From positions 1 through 14,027 of the forward strand of contig CAAERF010000417.1 in assembly GCA_900758315.1 (NCBI GenBank): a stretch of 14,027 bases of DNA, given 5' to 3'. Positions 7,775 through 13,971 of the stretch are shown here, piece after piece. Each line of letters begins with the position of its first letter. Position 1 is the stretch's first letter. A program made the translations under genes and the position numbers. Under the pieces are notes generated by a model, which worked only from the letters and a program-made list of their open reading frames with translations, was not told the origin of the DNA and did not search any database. This stretch comes from an uncultured Oscillospiraceae bacterium (GTDB lineage Bacteria > Bacillota > Clostridia > Oscillospirales > Oscillospiraceae).

Positions 7775-8959
7775 ATGAGGATTGCCGTTGCCGGAACGGG
7801 ATATGTAGGACTTTCCAACTCTGTTTTGCTGGCTCAGCATAATGAAGTCACTGCAGTGGATGTGATAGCGGAAAAAGTACACCTCATCAATAATAGACAG
7901 TCGACTATAGCAGATCGAGAAATTGAAGACTATCTGGCCCATCGGCCGCTTCAGCTGACTGCTACGTTAGATGGTGATACTGCCTATCGGGAGGCGGAGT
8001 TTGTCATCATTGCGACCCCCACGAATTATGATCCAGAGAAGGACTTTTTTGATACTTCGCTGGTGGAGTCGGTGATTGAGCAGGTCCTCGCGGTGAATCC
8101 TGACGCCTTTATGGTGATTAAATCTACGGTGCCGATTGGCTATACAGCTTCTGTCTGCCAGAAATACAGGACGAAAAAGATCCTCTTTTCGCCGGAATTC
8201 CTGCGGGAGGGACAGGCGCTCTATGATAATCTGCATCCCTCTCGTATCATAGTAGGTGTGGCCGATGATACTCCGGAAATTCGGGATAAAGCGAGCCAAT
8301 TTGCAGGGCTGCTGATGCAGGGTGCCGTGAAAGAGGAGATTCCCTGTTTGATCCTGGGGTCCACAGAGGCAGAGGCAGTCAAACTGTTTGCCAATGCCTA
8401 TTTGGCTCTCCGGGTGGCTTATTTTAATGAAATCGATACTTATGCGGAAGTGAATGGGCTCAACACCCGTCAGATTATCGAAGGAATTTGCCTGGATCCG
8501 CGTATTGGCAGTCATTATAATAATCCTTCCTTTGGCTACGGTGGCTACTGCCTGCCCAAAGATGCCAAGCAGCTTCTGGCGAACTTTAACCAGGTTCCGG
8601 AAAATATCATTGCCGCTATTGTGGACGCCAACCGTACCCGAAAAGACTTCATCACCCAACGGGTTTTGGAACAGAACCCTAATGTAGTGGGTGTCTACCG
8701 GCTGACAATGAAGGCGAATTCCGACAACTTCCGGCAATCCTCGATTCTGGATGTGATGGAACGTCTGCAGGAGGCTGGCGTGACAATGGTGATTTACGAG
8801 CCGATTTTGCAGGCAGAGGAATTCTGCGGGTGCAGGGTGGTCCATAATCTCCAGGAATTCAAAGAACAGGCGGATCTGATTATCGCCAACCGCTTTCAGG
8901 AGGAACTCTGTGATGTAAAAGAAAAGGTGTACACCAGAGATTTGTATCAGCGGGATTAA
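7775..8959 (+). CDS. ugd: UDP-glucose 6-dehydrogenase
   Basis: A 394-residue NAD-dependent nucleotide-sugar dehydrogenase that oxidises UDP-glucose twice to UDP-glucuronate, a precursor for acidic capsules. The N-terminal Rossmann motif is GTGYVGL at 7-13, the middle has KSTVPIG at 116-122 and SPEFLREG at 139-146, and the catalytic block is [11 protein letters not shown] at 253-263 with the nucleophile Cys259. This block and the short length match the HasB/Cap3A type better than the roughly 430-residue UDP-GlcNAc and UDP-ManNAc dehydrogenases. The gene begins two bases after the flippase stop with an excellent AGGAGG site and ends 24 nt before the terminator hairpin, so it is the last gene of the operon. 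It implies glucuronic acid, or a sugar made from it, in the polymer. Confidence is high for the family and somewhat lower for the exact substrate. Confidence 0.95.
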   Translation: MRIAVAGTGYVGLSNSVLLAQHNEVTAVDVIAEKVHLINNRQSTIADREIEDYLAHRPLQLTATLDGDTAYREAEFVIIATPTNYDPEKDFFDTSLVESVIEQVLAVNPDAFMVIKSTVPIGYTASVCQKYRTKKILFSPEFLREGQALYDNLHPSRIIVGVADDTPEIRDKASQFAGLLMQGAVKEEIPCLILGSTEAEAVKLFANAYLALRVAYFNEIDTYAEVNGLNTRQIIEGICLDPRIGSHYNNPSFGYGGYCLPKDAKQLLANFNQVPENIIAAIVDANRTRKDFITQRVLEQNPNVVGVYRLTMKANSDNFRQSSILDVMERLQEAGVTMVIYEPILQAEEFCGCRVVHNLQEFKEQADLIIANRFQEELCDVKEKVYTRDLYQRD

Positions 8960-8983
8960 ACAACTACTTTCTATTATGAAAAT

Positions 8984-9026
8984 GCGCGCAGGGAAGATCG
9001 TATTGATCCTCTCTGCGCGCGTTTTT
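8984..9026 (+). terminator. Intrinsic terminator of the capsule operon
   Basis: A 16-bp stem pairs 8984-8999 with 9005-9020 around a 5-nt loop. It starts and ends in GCGCGC and contains one A-C mismatch and one G-U wobble. Five Ts follow at 9022-9026. It lies 24 nt after the ugd stop codon. Confidence 0.93.
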
Positions 9027-9146
9027 GTTGATGTAGGGAATGTGTGCGTTGGAAATTCATTCCTTTGATTTGGGGATGTGTATATTCTGTTGGCGAAATA
9101 GAAATTACTGTGATAAACGATAGAATTGGTTTCGGGAGGTGATGAG

Positions 9147-9332
9147 GTGATTGCGGCAGAAATGAAGAATACAGGTTCGATTGTCCGAATCCATGACGAA
9201 TTCTGCAAAGATGTTTCCCAGGAATGTATACTGGAACTCAACCGGATTGTCTCAAATGCCTACAAAAGGAGAATGTTATTGGCAGGCGAGAAAGGCAAAC
9301 GGATCCATAGAGAGATGCCGAAGTCGTTATGA
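9147..9332 (+). CDS. Small protein of unknown function, next to recombinase remnant
   Basis: A 61-residue protein I do not recognise. It has a charged N-terminal part (SIVRIHDEFCKDVS), then a likely helix ECILELNRIVSNAYKRRMLLAGEKGKR, and no membrane segment. The GTG start at 9147 is preceded by GGGAGG with 7-nt spacing, which makes a real gene likely. The frame is open upstream to 9126, but no comparable site supports an earlier start. The serine-recombinase fragment begins 87 nt later on the same strand, so the two may share a message. Small accessory proteins are common beside recombinases in clostridial mobile elements. A link of this kind is a guess from position only. The stretch 9027-9146 before it shows no other gene. 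Confidence 0.6.
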   Translation: MIAAEMKNTGSIVRIHDEFCKDVSQECILELNRIVSNAYKRRMLLAGEKGKRIHREMPKSL

Positions 9333-9419
9333 TGGAGGCGGTTTTACTGTTTGGAATATTTTGTGTAATTGATTTCCCGGTACTCGTATTTTATACTTGA
9401 CCTGGAAAGGAGGACACAG

Positions 9420-9719
9420 ATGGAGCAATATGTGAAATATCTCCGTAAATCTCGTTTTGACCGTGACTATGCTGAATTGAGTATCGAGGAAACACTGAAG
9501 CGGCATGAGGCTATCTTGGATAAACTTGCGAGAGACCGAGGATATCATATTGCAAAGACGTATTACGAGGTTGTCTCTGGGGAGTCCATTGTGGCCAGAC
9601 CGGAGATACAGAAAATGCTGGAAGAGGTGAGCGCCGGATGTTACACTGGTGTATTGGTCAATGATCCCACCCGGGGATACGGCATTCTGATCGAAAACAT
9701 GCTGGACACAGTAAGCTGA
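9420..9719 (+). CDS. Truncated large serine recombinase (N-terminal catalytic part only)
   Basis: A 99-residue protein that matches only the front of the resolvase/invertase catalytic domain of large serine recombinases. YLRKSR at 7-12 carries the likely nucleophile Ser11. A LSIEETLKRHE helix, the VVSGES block and ARPEIQKMLEEV (with a conserved Arg) follow, then GVLV. Here intact relatives read ExERLARGD or similar. This protein reads NDPTRGYG, keeping the first arginine but not the second, and stops 15 residues later. The DNA-binding recombinase and zinc-ribbon domains (usually some 350 more residues) are missing. The start has AAAGGAGG with ideal spacing, and a perfect hairpin begins 4 nt after the stop, so it can be expressed as a short gene. 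It is most likely a remnant of an integrated element. An independently kept mini-protein is possible. It cannot be a full recombinase. Confidence 0.75.
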   Translation: MEQYVKYLRKSRFDRDYAELSIEETLKRHEAILDKLARDRGYHIAKTYYEVVSGESIVARPEIQKMLEEVSAGCYTGVLVNDPTRGYGILIENMLDTVS

Positions 9720-9722
9720 AGC

Positions 9723-9753
9723 AGAAAGCGGCAGAAGATTCCTGCCGCTTTCT
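9723..9753 (+). terminator. Perfect 12-bp hairpin after recombinase fragment, terminator-like
   Basis: AGAAAGCGGCAG (9723-9734) pairs perfectly with CTGCCGCTTTCT (9742-9753) around a 7-nt loop. It sits 4 nt after the stop of the 99-residue recombinase fragment. The right arm ends in CTTTCT but no proper T-run follows on either strand, so termination is likely but not certain. Confidence 0.55.
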
Positions 9754-9805
9754 CGTATCCTGAAACCCACCGGCTTGGCCAGTAGCTCCCAAAAGCCTGA
9801 GGCGC

Positions 9806-9831
9806 GGCCGGAATTCGACTCCATTCCGGCC
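9806..9831. repeat. Perfect 9-bp inverted repeat downstream of the EamA gene
   Basis: GGCCGGAAT (9806-9814) and ATTCCGGCC (9823-9831) form a perfect GC-rich hairpin with an 8-nt loop, 24 nt after the stop of the leftward EamA gene. There is no T-run on the minus strand. It could be a weak terminator for that gene or part of a dispersed intergenic repeat; the sequence alone does not decide. Confidence 0.5.
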
Positions 9832-9855
9832 AAAAGATGATGGAACGTCCTGCGT

Positions 9856-10758
9856 TTATTTAGAGAGAGCTTGCTGCTCTGTCTTGGAGGACTGCTTCAG
9901 ATTGTAGAGACAGCCGATCAAAATCAGCAGTGTGCCTGCGATTACATTCCACGTGATGGGCTCGGAGAGGATCAGCGCGGACAGCGCGATGGCCACAATG
10001 GGCTTGATGAAAAATGCGATGGAGGCAGTGGAAGGGTTGGACAGTTCGATGGCCTTCATGTAGCACACGTAGCCGAAGCCGGTGACGACGACACCCACAT
10101 AGAGCAGGACCCAAACGCTGTGTACCGTGATGCCGGAGAGGATGGGTTCGCCGCGGAACAGCAGGATCAGAAACTCCACTACAGAGCCCAGCAGAAAGCT
10201 GAAACTGTTCTGGGCGAGGCCGCCGATTTGATTGACCCGCTTTTTGCCCAGGGCGGTATAGAATCCGAAGCCGATAGAGGCCGCCAGCACGATAAGTACA
10301 CCCTGCACGCCGTTTCCGTGGAGCAGATTTTCCGGATTGGCCACAATCACCAGCCCGATCAGGCTTAAAATCAGGACCACGGCCTTTTTGCGGGTGAAGT
10401 AGTCGTGGACGATAAAGTGGGCGAAGAGCATGGTGAACACCGGGTTGATGGAGATGATGACGGCGGCCAGACTGGCGTTGGTCATCATAACGCCAATTTG
10501 GAACAGGGTCATGCTGAAACAGATATTGACCACGCCCAGAGCCAGCAGATAGACCCAGTCGCCCGGCGTCAGATGGTAGGCCCGCCGCTTCAAATCCTTC
10601 AGGGCGAAGGGCAGCAGGATGAGACCGCCGATGAGAAAGCGGAGAAAGGTGAGCTGGAGTGCGGTAAAAGCGTTTCCGGCGATTTTCAGCGCGATTTCCA
10701 TGGTGCCAAAGGCGAAGGCGGTCAGCAGGACAAATAGGTAGCTTTGTTTATGCTTCAT
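9856..10758 (-). CDS. EamA-family (DMT superfamily) transporter
   Basis: A 300-residue inner-membrane protein of the drug/metabolite transporter superfamily with ten hydrophobic helices in two EamA repeats. The first half ends near LIGLVIVANPENLL and the second near GTLLILIGCLYNLK, followed by a short polar tail. The N-terminal KHKQSYLFVLLTAFAFGTMEIALKIA and the LTFLRFLIGGLILLPFA helix are typical of the family. Such proteins usually export small metabolites such as amino acids or nucleosides, driven by an ion gradient; the substrate here is unknown. The frame opens further upstream from a TTG at 10791, but ATG 10758 has AGAGG 9 nt before it and agrees with the promoter at 10796-10824. It is divergent from the amidohydrolase gene, which might supply or use its substrate, though that link is only positional. 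Confidence 0.93.
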   Translation of the reverse strand: MKHKQSYLFVLLTAFAFGTMEIALKIAGNAFTALQLTFLRFLIGGLILLPFALKDLKRRAYHLTPGDWVYLLALGVVNICFSMTLFQIGVMMTNASLAAVIISINPVFTMLFAHFIVHDYFTRKKAVVLILSLIGLVIVANPENLLHGNGVQGVLIVLAASIGFGFYTALGKKRVNQIGGLAQNSFSFLLGSVVEFLILLFRGEPILSGITVHSVWVLLYVGVVVTGFGYVCYMKAIELSNPSTASIAFFIKPIVAIALSALILSEPITWNVIAGTLLILIGCLYNLKQSSKTEQQALSK

Positions 10759-10795
10759 GGTATAAAACCTCTTTTCAGCGGAAAATAGCAATGCT

Positions 10796-10824
10796 ATTGT
10801 AGTCCTTTTTTGAAAAAAAGTAAA
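10796..10824 (-). promoter_or_regulatory. Sigma-A-type promoter of the EamA gene
   Basis: Read on the minus strand: TTTACT (-35, 10819-10824), a 17-nt spacer, and TACAAT (-10, 10796-10801), some 37 nt before the ATG. The -10 matches the consensus at five of six bases and the -35 at four of six. Confidence 0.65.
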
Positions 10825-10847
10825 ACCGAAATCAGGGCGAGGCTCAT

Positions 10848-10876
10848 TTGCAGAGTGCAGAGGGTTGTGCTATCAT
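10848..10876 (+). promoter_or_regulatory. Sigma-A-type promoter of the M20 amidohydrolase gene
   Basis: TTGCAG (10848-10853), a 17-nt spacer and TATCAT (10871-10876). It lies back-to-back with the EamA promoter, 23 nt apart, so one regulator bound between them could affect both genes. The -10 box is good and the -35 has only the TTG core. Confidence 0.5.
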
Positions 10877-10909
10877 AGTGCTTATTGATGGGAAAAAGGA
10901 GACGAGAAC

Positions 10910-12001
10910 ATGATACCAGATTCTGTCCTGGCACTGCGCCATGCCCTCCATGGGATACCGGAGCGGTCGAATCAGGAGCGACAGACCATGCAGCTGTTGA
11001 TTCGCTTTCTCCAGGAGCATACCACCCTGGAGATCCACCCGAAGAACGGTTGGTTTTACGCCATGCACCGGGAGCCGGACGCTGAGCAAACCATCGGCGT
11101 GCGCGCAGACATGGACGCCATTGAGAGCAGTCAGGGAACCCTGTTCCACGGCTGCGGACACGATGGACACAGCACCATTCTGGCCGGACTGGGCCTTGCG
11201 CTGGAAAGCGCAGTGTGCGGGAAAAATATCTGCCTGATCTTCCAGCCCGGCGAGGAGACCGGTACCGGCGGGGCACGGGTCTGCGAGGAACTGCTGCAGG
11301 AGCAGCGGCTGGACCGGATCCTGGGGTACCATAACATTCCCGGTGTGCCACTGGGGACGGTACTGCTGCGCCCGGGGACCTTTGCCTGCGCGTCCCTGGG
11401 GCTGAGCATCGAGATTGCGGGACAACAGTCCCACGCGGCCTATCCGGAGCAGGGAAAGAATCCCGCTTACTTTATCAGTGAACTCGTTTTGCAGCTGCCG
11501 AAACTGATTGAGCAAATCATCCACAACCAGCCGGATCGGCTGCTGATGGCGACTGTGGTCCAGGTAAAGGTGGGAGAGCGCAACTTCGGTATCTCCGCCG
11601 GGACCGGCACGCTGGCACTGACCCTGCGGGGACAGCGGCAGCAGGACCTGGAGCAGCTGGAGCAGAGTATTTTGGAACAGGTGCAAAAGGGCTGTGCTTT
11701 CGAAGGGATGGAATGCAGCTGGACCCGGCAGGATGTGTTTCCGGACACTGTCAATCGGACAGACGTATTGGAGCAGGTAACCGCGTGCTTGCAGCGGGCG
11801 GAAATTCCGACGCAGCAGCTGCCGGAGCCCATGCGCTGGTCGGAGGACTTTGGCTGGTACCTGCACCGGATTCCCGGCGTGTATCTGGGATTTGGCGCAG
11901 GAGAGACGTGCTGTGGACTGCACACCGATGGCTATGAATTTCCGGACCAACTGGTGGAGCCGGCGGTAACGGCGCTACAAACCATCATATCCGGTCTGTA
12001 A
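10910..12001 (+). CDS. M20 family metallo-amidohydrolase / peptidase (M20D-like)
   Basis: A 363-residue cytoplasmic zinc- or manganese-dependent hydrolase of the M20 family, in the group that includes N-acyl-amino-acid amidohydrolases and N-acetyl-diaminopimelate deacetylase. Motifs in order: GVRADMDAIE at 63-72, FHGCGHDGHS at 79-88 (Cys82 and His84 as metal ligands), FQPGEETGTGGA at 111-122 (Glu115-Glu116 with the catalytic base), His141 in YHNIPG, and His338 in LHTDGYEFP near the end. The region from about 160 to 275 (QQSHAAYPEQGKNPAYF onward) is the dimerisation insert. No signal peptide is seen. ATG 10910 has AAGGAG 8 nt upstream and follows a good -10 box. All metal ligands are present, so it should be active. 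It would free an amino acid or diaminopimelate from an N-acylated form; which one cannot be told. It is slightly shorter than most relatives. Confidence 0.92.
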   Translation: MIPDSVLALRHALHGIPERSNQERQTMQLLIRFLQEHTTLEIHPKNGWFYAMHREPDAEQTIGVRADMDAIESSQGTLFHGCGHDGHSTILAGLGLALESAVCGKNICLIFQPGEETGTGGARVCEELLQEQRLDRILGYHNIPGVPLGTVLLRPGTFACASLGLSIEIAGQQSHAAYPEQGKNPAYFISELVLQLPKLIEQIIHNQPDRLLMATVVQVKVGERNFGISAGTGTLALTLRGQRQQDLEQLEQSILEQVQKGCAFEGMECSWTRQDVFPDTVNRTDVLEQVTACLQRAEIPTQQLPEPMRWSEDFGWYLHRIPGVYLGFGAGETCCGLHTDGYEFPDQLVEPAVTALQTIISGL

Positions 12002-12034
12002 AAACGCCCGGACAGATTTCTTTCCTGTCCGGGC
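12000..12034 (-). terminator. Bidirectional intrinsic terminator between convergent genes
   Basis: A perfect 10-bp stem, GCCCGGACAG (12006-12015) with CTGTCCGGGC (12025-12034), around a 9-nt loop. Read leftward, it is followed by a run of five Ts (12000-12004), so it is best as terminator of the LUD gene. Read rightward it follows the M20 stop directly, with only AGTTTG after the stem, so it is weaker there. Confidence 0.85.
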
Positions 12035-12068
12035 AGTTTGCGGTTTCCATGTTAAGGCATCGGAAGGG

Positions 12069-12707
12069 TCAGAATCCCAGGGATTCTTCCACCAGAATGA
12101 CCTTGGCGCGGCCGGGAGTACGGCTGTGACGGGTGATCAGAATCTGACAGCAGATGGTGTCCGGTGACTGACAGTCGTAGCAGCAGCCGGTGTGTCGGCA
12201 GGGAGTGTCCAGGTCAAAACGCATGGCGTTGATGGGAGCGGCCTCGGTACGGGCACGCTGATAGGCGTCCTCAGGGCTGCTGACGACCTTATTCATGCCG
12301 ATGATGTACAGGACGTGGCTGGGACCGTAGCACATGGCGGCCAGCCGGTTGGACAGCCCGTCGATGTTGACCATGGTGCCGTCCTCGGCAATGGCGTTGG
12401 CACTGGTGATAAAGTAGTCGGCGCTGAGAATGTCGTGCATGATCCGATCCTTTTCCTCGGGAGTGGGAGCCACGTCCCGGTCCAGCGCCACGTAGTTACC
12501 CTGACGGATGGCGTCCTTCAGCCCGATTTCATCAATGCTGACGGAGCCGCCCCAGCCTACACTGCTGCCCTCGGGAATCCAGCGCAGTGCCTGTGCCAGA
12601 GCCTCCTCTTTGGTGGCCACATAGCATGCCTCGATGTTCCGTTTTTTCAGGGCCTCCACCATGCGTTCTCCCCGCAGCTGGGTTCGTGTCTGAATGTAGT
12701 CTGCCAT
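12069..12707 (-). CDS. LUD-domain protein (lactate utilisation / DUF162 family)
   Basis: A 212-residue protein of the LUD (LutB/LutC-related, DUF162) family. The N-terminal helix and MVEALKKRNIEACYVATKEEA are typical, followed by VGWGGSVSIDEIGL at about 50-63, a DYFITSANAIAEDGTMVNIDGLSNR block at about 97-121 and GPSHVLYIIGMNKVV at about 128-142. The C-terminal tail carries six cysteines, 170, 175, 176, 179, 186 and 187, in the CxxTGxCxDCxSPxxIC pattern seen in the stand-alone clostridial forms, which suggests metal or redox chemistry. LutB and LutC take part in lactate oxidation, but single-gene LUD proteins such as this one have no proven reaction, and no lutA or lutB partner is nearby. The ATG at 12707 has an ideal AAGGAGG (12714-12720). 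It is monocistronic by its own promoter and terminator. Confidence 0.92.
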   Translation of the reverse strand: MADYIQTRTQLRGERMVEALKKRNIEACYVATKEEALAQALRWIPEGSSVGWGGSVSIDEIGLKDAIRQGNYVALDRDVAPTPEEKDRIMHDILSADYFITSANAIAEDGTMVNIDGLSNRLAAMCYGPSHVLYIIGMNKVVSSPEDAYQRARTEAAPINAMRFDLDTPCRHTGCCYDCQSPDTICCQILITRHSRTPGRAKVILVEESLGF

Positions 12708-12746
12708 AAGAATCCTCCTTCGGTTATGACGAAAAGCGTTGGTTTC

Positions 12747-12775
12747 ATTGTATCGAACTTGGCGGAAAAAGTAAA
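12747..12775 (-). promoter_or_regulatory. Sigma-A-type promoter of the LUD gene
   Basis: On the minus strand: TTTACT (12770-12775), a 17-nt spacer and TACAAT (12747-12752), some 40 nt before the ATG. Both hexamers and the spacing are identical to those of the EamA promoter. Confidence 0.65.
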
Positions 12776-12927
12776 GAGAGGGCGTGGAACGGGCCAGTTT
12801 GGAGCGTGGAGTGCCGGCGATTTTCGTTGACCGCCGTGGAAGCAGGGGTGGCAGTGTCCTTTTTTCGGAACTTTTTTGGGCAAAAAGCTAGGAAAACAAT
12901 CGGAAAAGTAGGGTTGCTGCGCAGAGA

Positions 12928-12944
12928 TGTCGAACCGTGTCGAA
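12928..12944 (+). promoter_or_regulatory. spo0A: Two tandem 0A boxes upstream of spo0A
   Basis: TGTCGAA occurs at 12928-12934 and again at 12938-12944. Both are perfect matches to the Spo0A-binding core, in the same orientation and exactly 10 bp apart, which puts them on the same face of the helix as expected for a Spo0A dimer. They lie 25 bp upstream of the candidate sigma-H -35 element, a position that suits activation by Spo0A of its own gene. Confidence 0.85.
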
Positions 12945-12969
12945 TCTGATCGGAAAAAACATCACAAAA

Positions 12970-13013
12970 ATTGGTAATTATAGGTTGAAAATCGAATAAT
13001 TTTATGTTAAATT
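12970..13013 (+). promoter_or_regulatory. spo0A: Overlapping sigma-H-like and sigma-A-like promoters of spo0A
   Basis: The sigma-H-like pair is ATTGGTAAT (12970-12978), 12 nt, then ATCGAATAA (12991-12999). The -10 fits RnnGAATww fully and the -35 fits RnAGGAwww at seven of nine. A sigma-A-like pair overlaps it: TTGAAA (12985-12990), 17 nt, then TAAATT (13008-13013). In Bacillus subtilis spo0A is known to use one promoter of each type, there as separate promoters. Both calls come from matching by eye. Confidence 0.5.
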
Positions 13014-13042
13014 ATTCACACAGAGAGAGAACAACTCGAAAG

Positions 13043-13049
13043 TGTCGAA
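13043..13049 (+). promoter_or_regulatory. spo0A: Third 0A box, just before the spo0A start
   Basis: A perfect TGTCGAA downstream of both candidate promoters and 37 nt before the TTG start. Bound here, Spo0A would be a roadblock, giving negative feedback, in contrast to the upstream pair. Confidence 0.65.
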
Positions 13050-13086
13050 CTGCATGGATATCTGGATCGAAAAGGAGACAGGAATT

Positions 13087-13836
13087 TTGAATACATTGAA
13101 AATATTGTTAGCCGATGCAGATGATGACTTTCGATCATTGCTGACGGAGGCAATCACTCGAGAAAACGATTTGGAAGTTTGCGGCGATACCGGCGATGGA
13201 GAAGAGGCATTTCGACTCCTGAATGACCTTCAGCCTGATGTGCTGCTGATGGATTTGGTTACATCCAACATTGACGGGCTGGAGCTGCTGCGGCGCATAA
13301 ACGGAAAGGAGGGTAAGAGACCGACAATCCTGGTGCTGTCCGGATTTATCCGCGGAGGCGTGGTGAATCAGGCGGCGGAACTGGGTGCAGACTACTTTAT
13401 GATGAAGCCTTGCCGTACCGATGCGGTGATTGAGCGGGTGCGGCAGTTGCAGCAGGGTGGTTCCCTCCAACCAGTCAAGCACCAGAGTCTTGAGACTTTG
13501 GTGACGGCGGTGATCCATGAGATCGGTGTGCCAGCGCACATCAAGGGATACCAGTATTTGCGCGAGGCCATTATGATTGCCGTCAATGACATGGATGTGA
13601 TCAATGCGGTGACCAAGGTGCTCTATCCGGAAGTGGCTCAGCGGTTTGGTACGACAGCCTCCCGCGTGGAGCGCGCCATCCGGCACGCGATCGAGGTAGC
13701 CTGGGATCGCGGTGATATCGAGACCTTGCAAAAGTACTTCGGGTATACCGTCAGTAATTCGAAAGGAAAACCGACAAACAGTGAGTTTATTGCTATGATC
13801 GCGGACAGACTGCAGCTTCAGCAGAAGCAGCGGTAA
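13087..13836 (+). CDS. spo0A: Spo0A, master response regulator of sporulation
   Basis: A 249-residue transcription factor that controls entry into sporulation and binds TGTCGAA boxes when phosphorylated. The receiver domain (about 1-115) has Asp10, the phosphorylation site Asp56 in DVLLMDL, Ser85 and Lys107 in MMKP. The DNA-binding Spo0A_C domain (about 135-245) is almost standard: [26 protein letters not shown]-like [32 protein letters not shown] with the recognition helix, then [28 protein letters not shown] 13087 is preferred because GGAG lies 9 nt upstream and the protein then aligns with known Spo0A N-termini. The frame opens earlier, to GTG 13042, which would add 15 residues. Two receiver positions are unusual: Ala11 where the second acidic-pocket Asp normally is, and TS for the MP after the phospho-Asp. 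No spoIVB gene precedes it, unlike in many Bacilli and Clostridia. Identity is essentially certain. Confidence 0.97.
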   Translation: MNTLKILLADADDDFRSLLTEAITRENDLEVCGDTGDGEEAFRLLNDLQPDVLLMDLVTSNIDGLELLRRINGKEGKRPTILVLSGFIRGGVVNQAAELGADYFMMKPCRTDAVIERVRQLQQGGSLQPVKHQSLETLVTAVIHEIGVPAHIKGYQYLREAIMIAVNDMDVINAVTKVLYPEVAQRFGTTASRVERAIRHAIEVAWDRGDIETLQKYFGYTVSNSKGKPTNSEFIAMIADRLQLQQKQR

Positions 13837-13852
13837 AAAATGTAAGCAGCGT

Positions 13853-13859
13853 TTCGACA
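13853..13859 (-). promoter_or_regulatory. 0A box downstream of spo0A
   Basis: TTCGACA on the + strand, that is a perfect TGTCGAA on the minus strand, 17 nt after the spo0A stop. It may serve the next gene beyond the window rather than spo0A itself. Confidence 0.5.
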
Positions 13860-13929
13860 CGAGAAGTTCTGGACTCAAAGTACCAAGGGCAGTTTTGCCC
13901 GGTGCCATGCTTGTTCGAGTGGGAGATCA

Positions 13930-13971
13930 ATGAATTTAGAAGAAAATAACGAATTCCCTCTGTTGGATTGA
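13930..13971 (+). other. Possible 13-codon leader ORF
   Basis: ATG 13930 with GGGAG 5 nt upstream encodes MNLEENNEFPLLD and stops at 13971. Its last codons form the left arm of the hairpin at 13953-13999. Such an overlap is what a translational or attenuation leader would look like, but a frame this short arises easily by chance. Confidence 0.25.

Larger units (their letters stand above)
12708..13086. other. Divergent intergenic control region of the LUD gene and spo0A
   Basis: About 380 bases without a convincing protein gene. The left 70 bases carry the LUD ribosome binding site and promoter. The stretch 12780-12925 has T- and A-runs but no recognisable site. From 12928 to 13086 come the paired 0A boxes, overlapping candidate promoters, a third 0A box and the spo0A ribosome binding site. 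ATCGGAAAA occurs at 12899 and again at 12949, on either side of the paired boxes. Confidence 0.7.

Noticed and set aside
7967..9241. A 424-codon open frame on the minus strand.
   Set aside because: It is antisense to ugd, which has all catalytic motifs, and it crosses the operon terminator. It has no recognisable domain and is a shadow of codon use.
9806..9831. TTCGACTCC inside the inverted repeat looks like a tRNA T-loop, which would suit an integration site beside a recombinase.
   Set aside because: The bases on either side of the loop do not form a T-stem (A-C oppositions), and no D-arm, anticodon arm or acceptor stem is found upstream.
9327..9833. A 168-codon minus-strand frame across the recombinase fragment and the hairpins.
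   Set aside because: No motif and no good ribosome binding site are seen, and it runs through the recombinase fragment, which does have both.
10844..11950. A 368-codon minus-strand frame over the amidohydrolase.
   Set aside because: It is antisense to the M20 gene with its complete set of metal ligands, and has no domain of its own.
12751..12757. TATCGAA, one base off an 0A box, at the -10 of the LUD promoter.
   Set aside because: It has a mismatch in the core and is a single copy, so it is too weak to claim Spo0A control of the LUD gene.
12192..12830. A 212-codon plus-strand frame over the LUD gene.
   Set aside because: It is antisense to the LUD gene, whose motifs, ribosome binding site, promoter and terminator all agree.
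13887..13900. A GGGCA/TGCCC mini-hairpin after spo0A as its terminator.
   Set aside because: The stem is only 5 bp and no T-run follows; the hairpin at 13953 is a better candidate.
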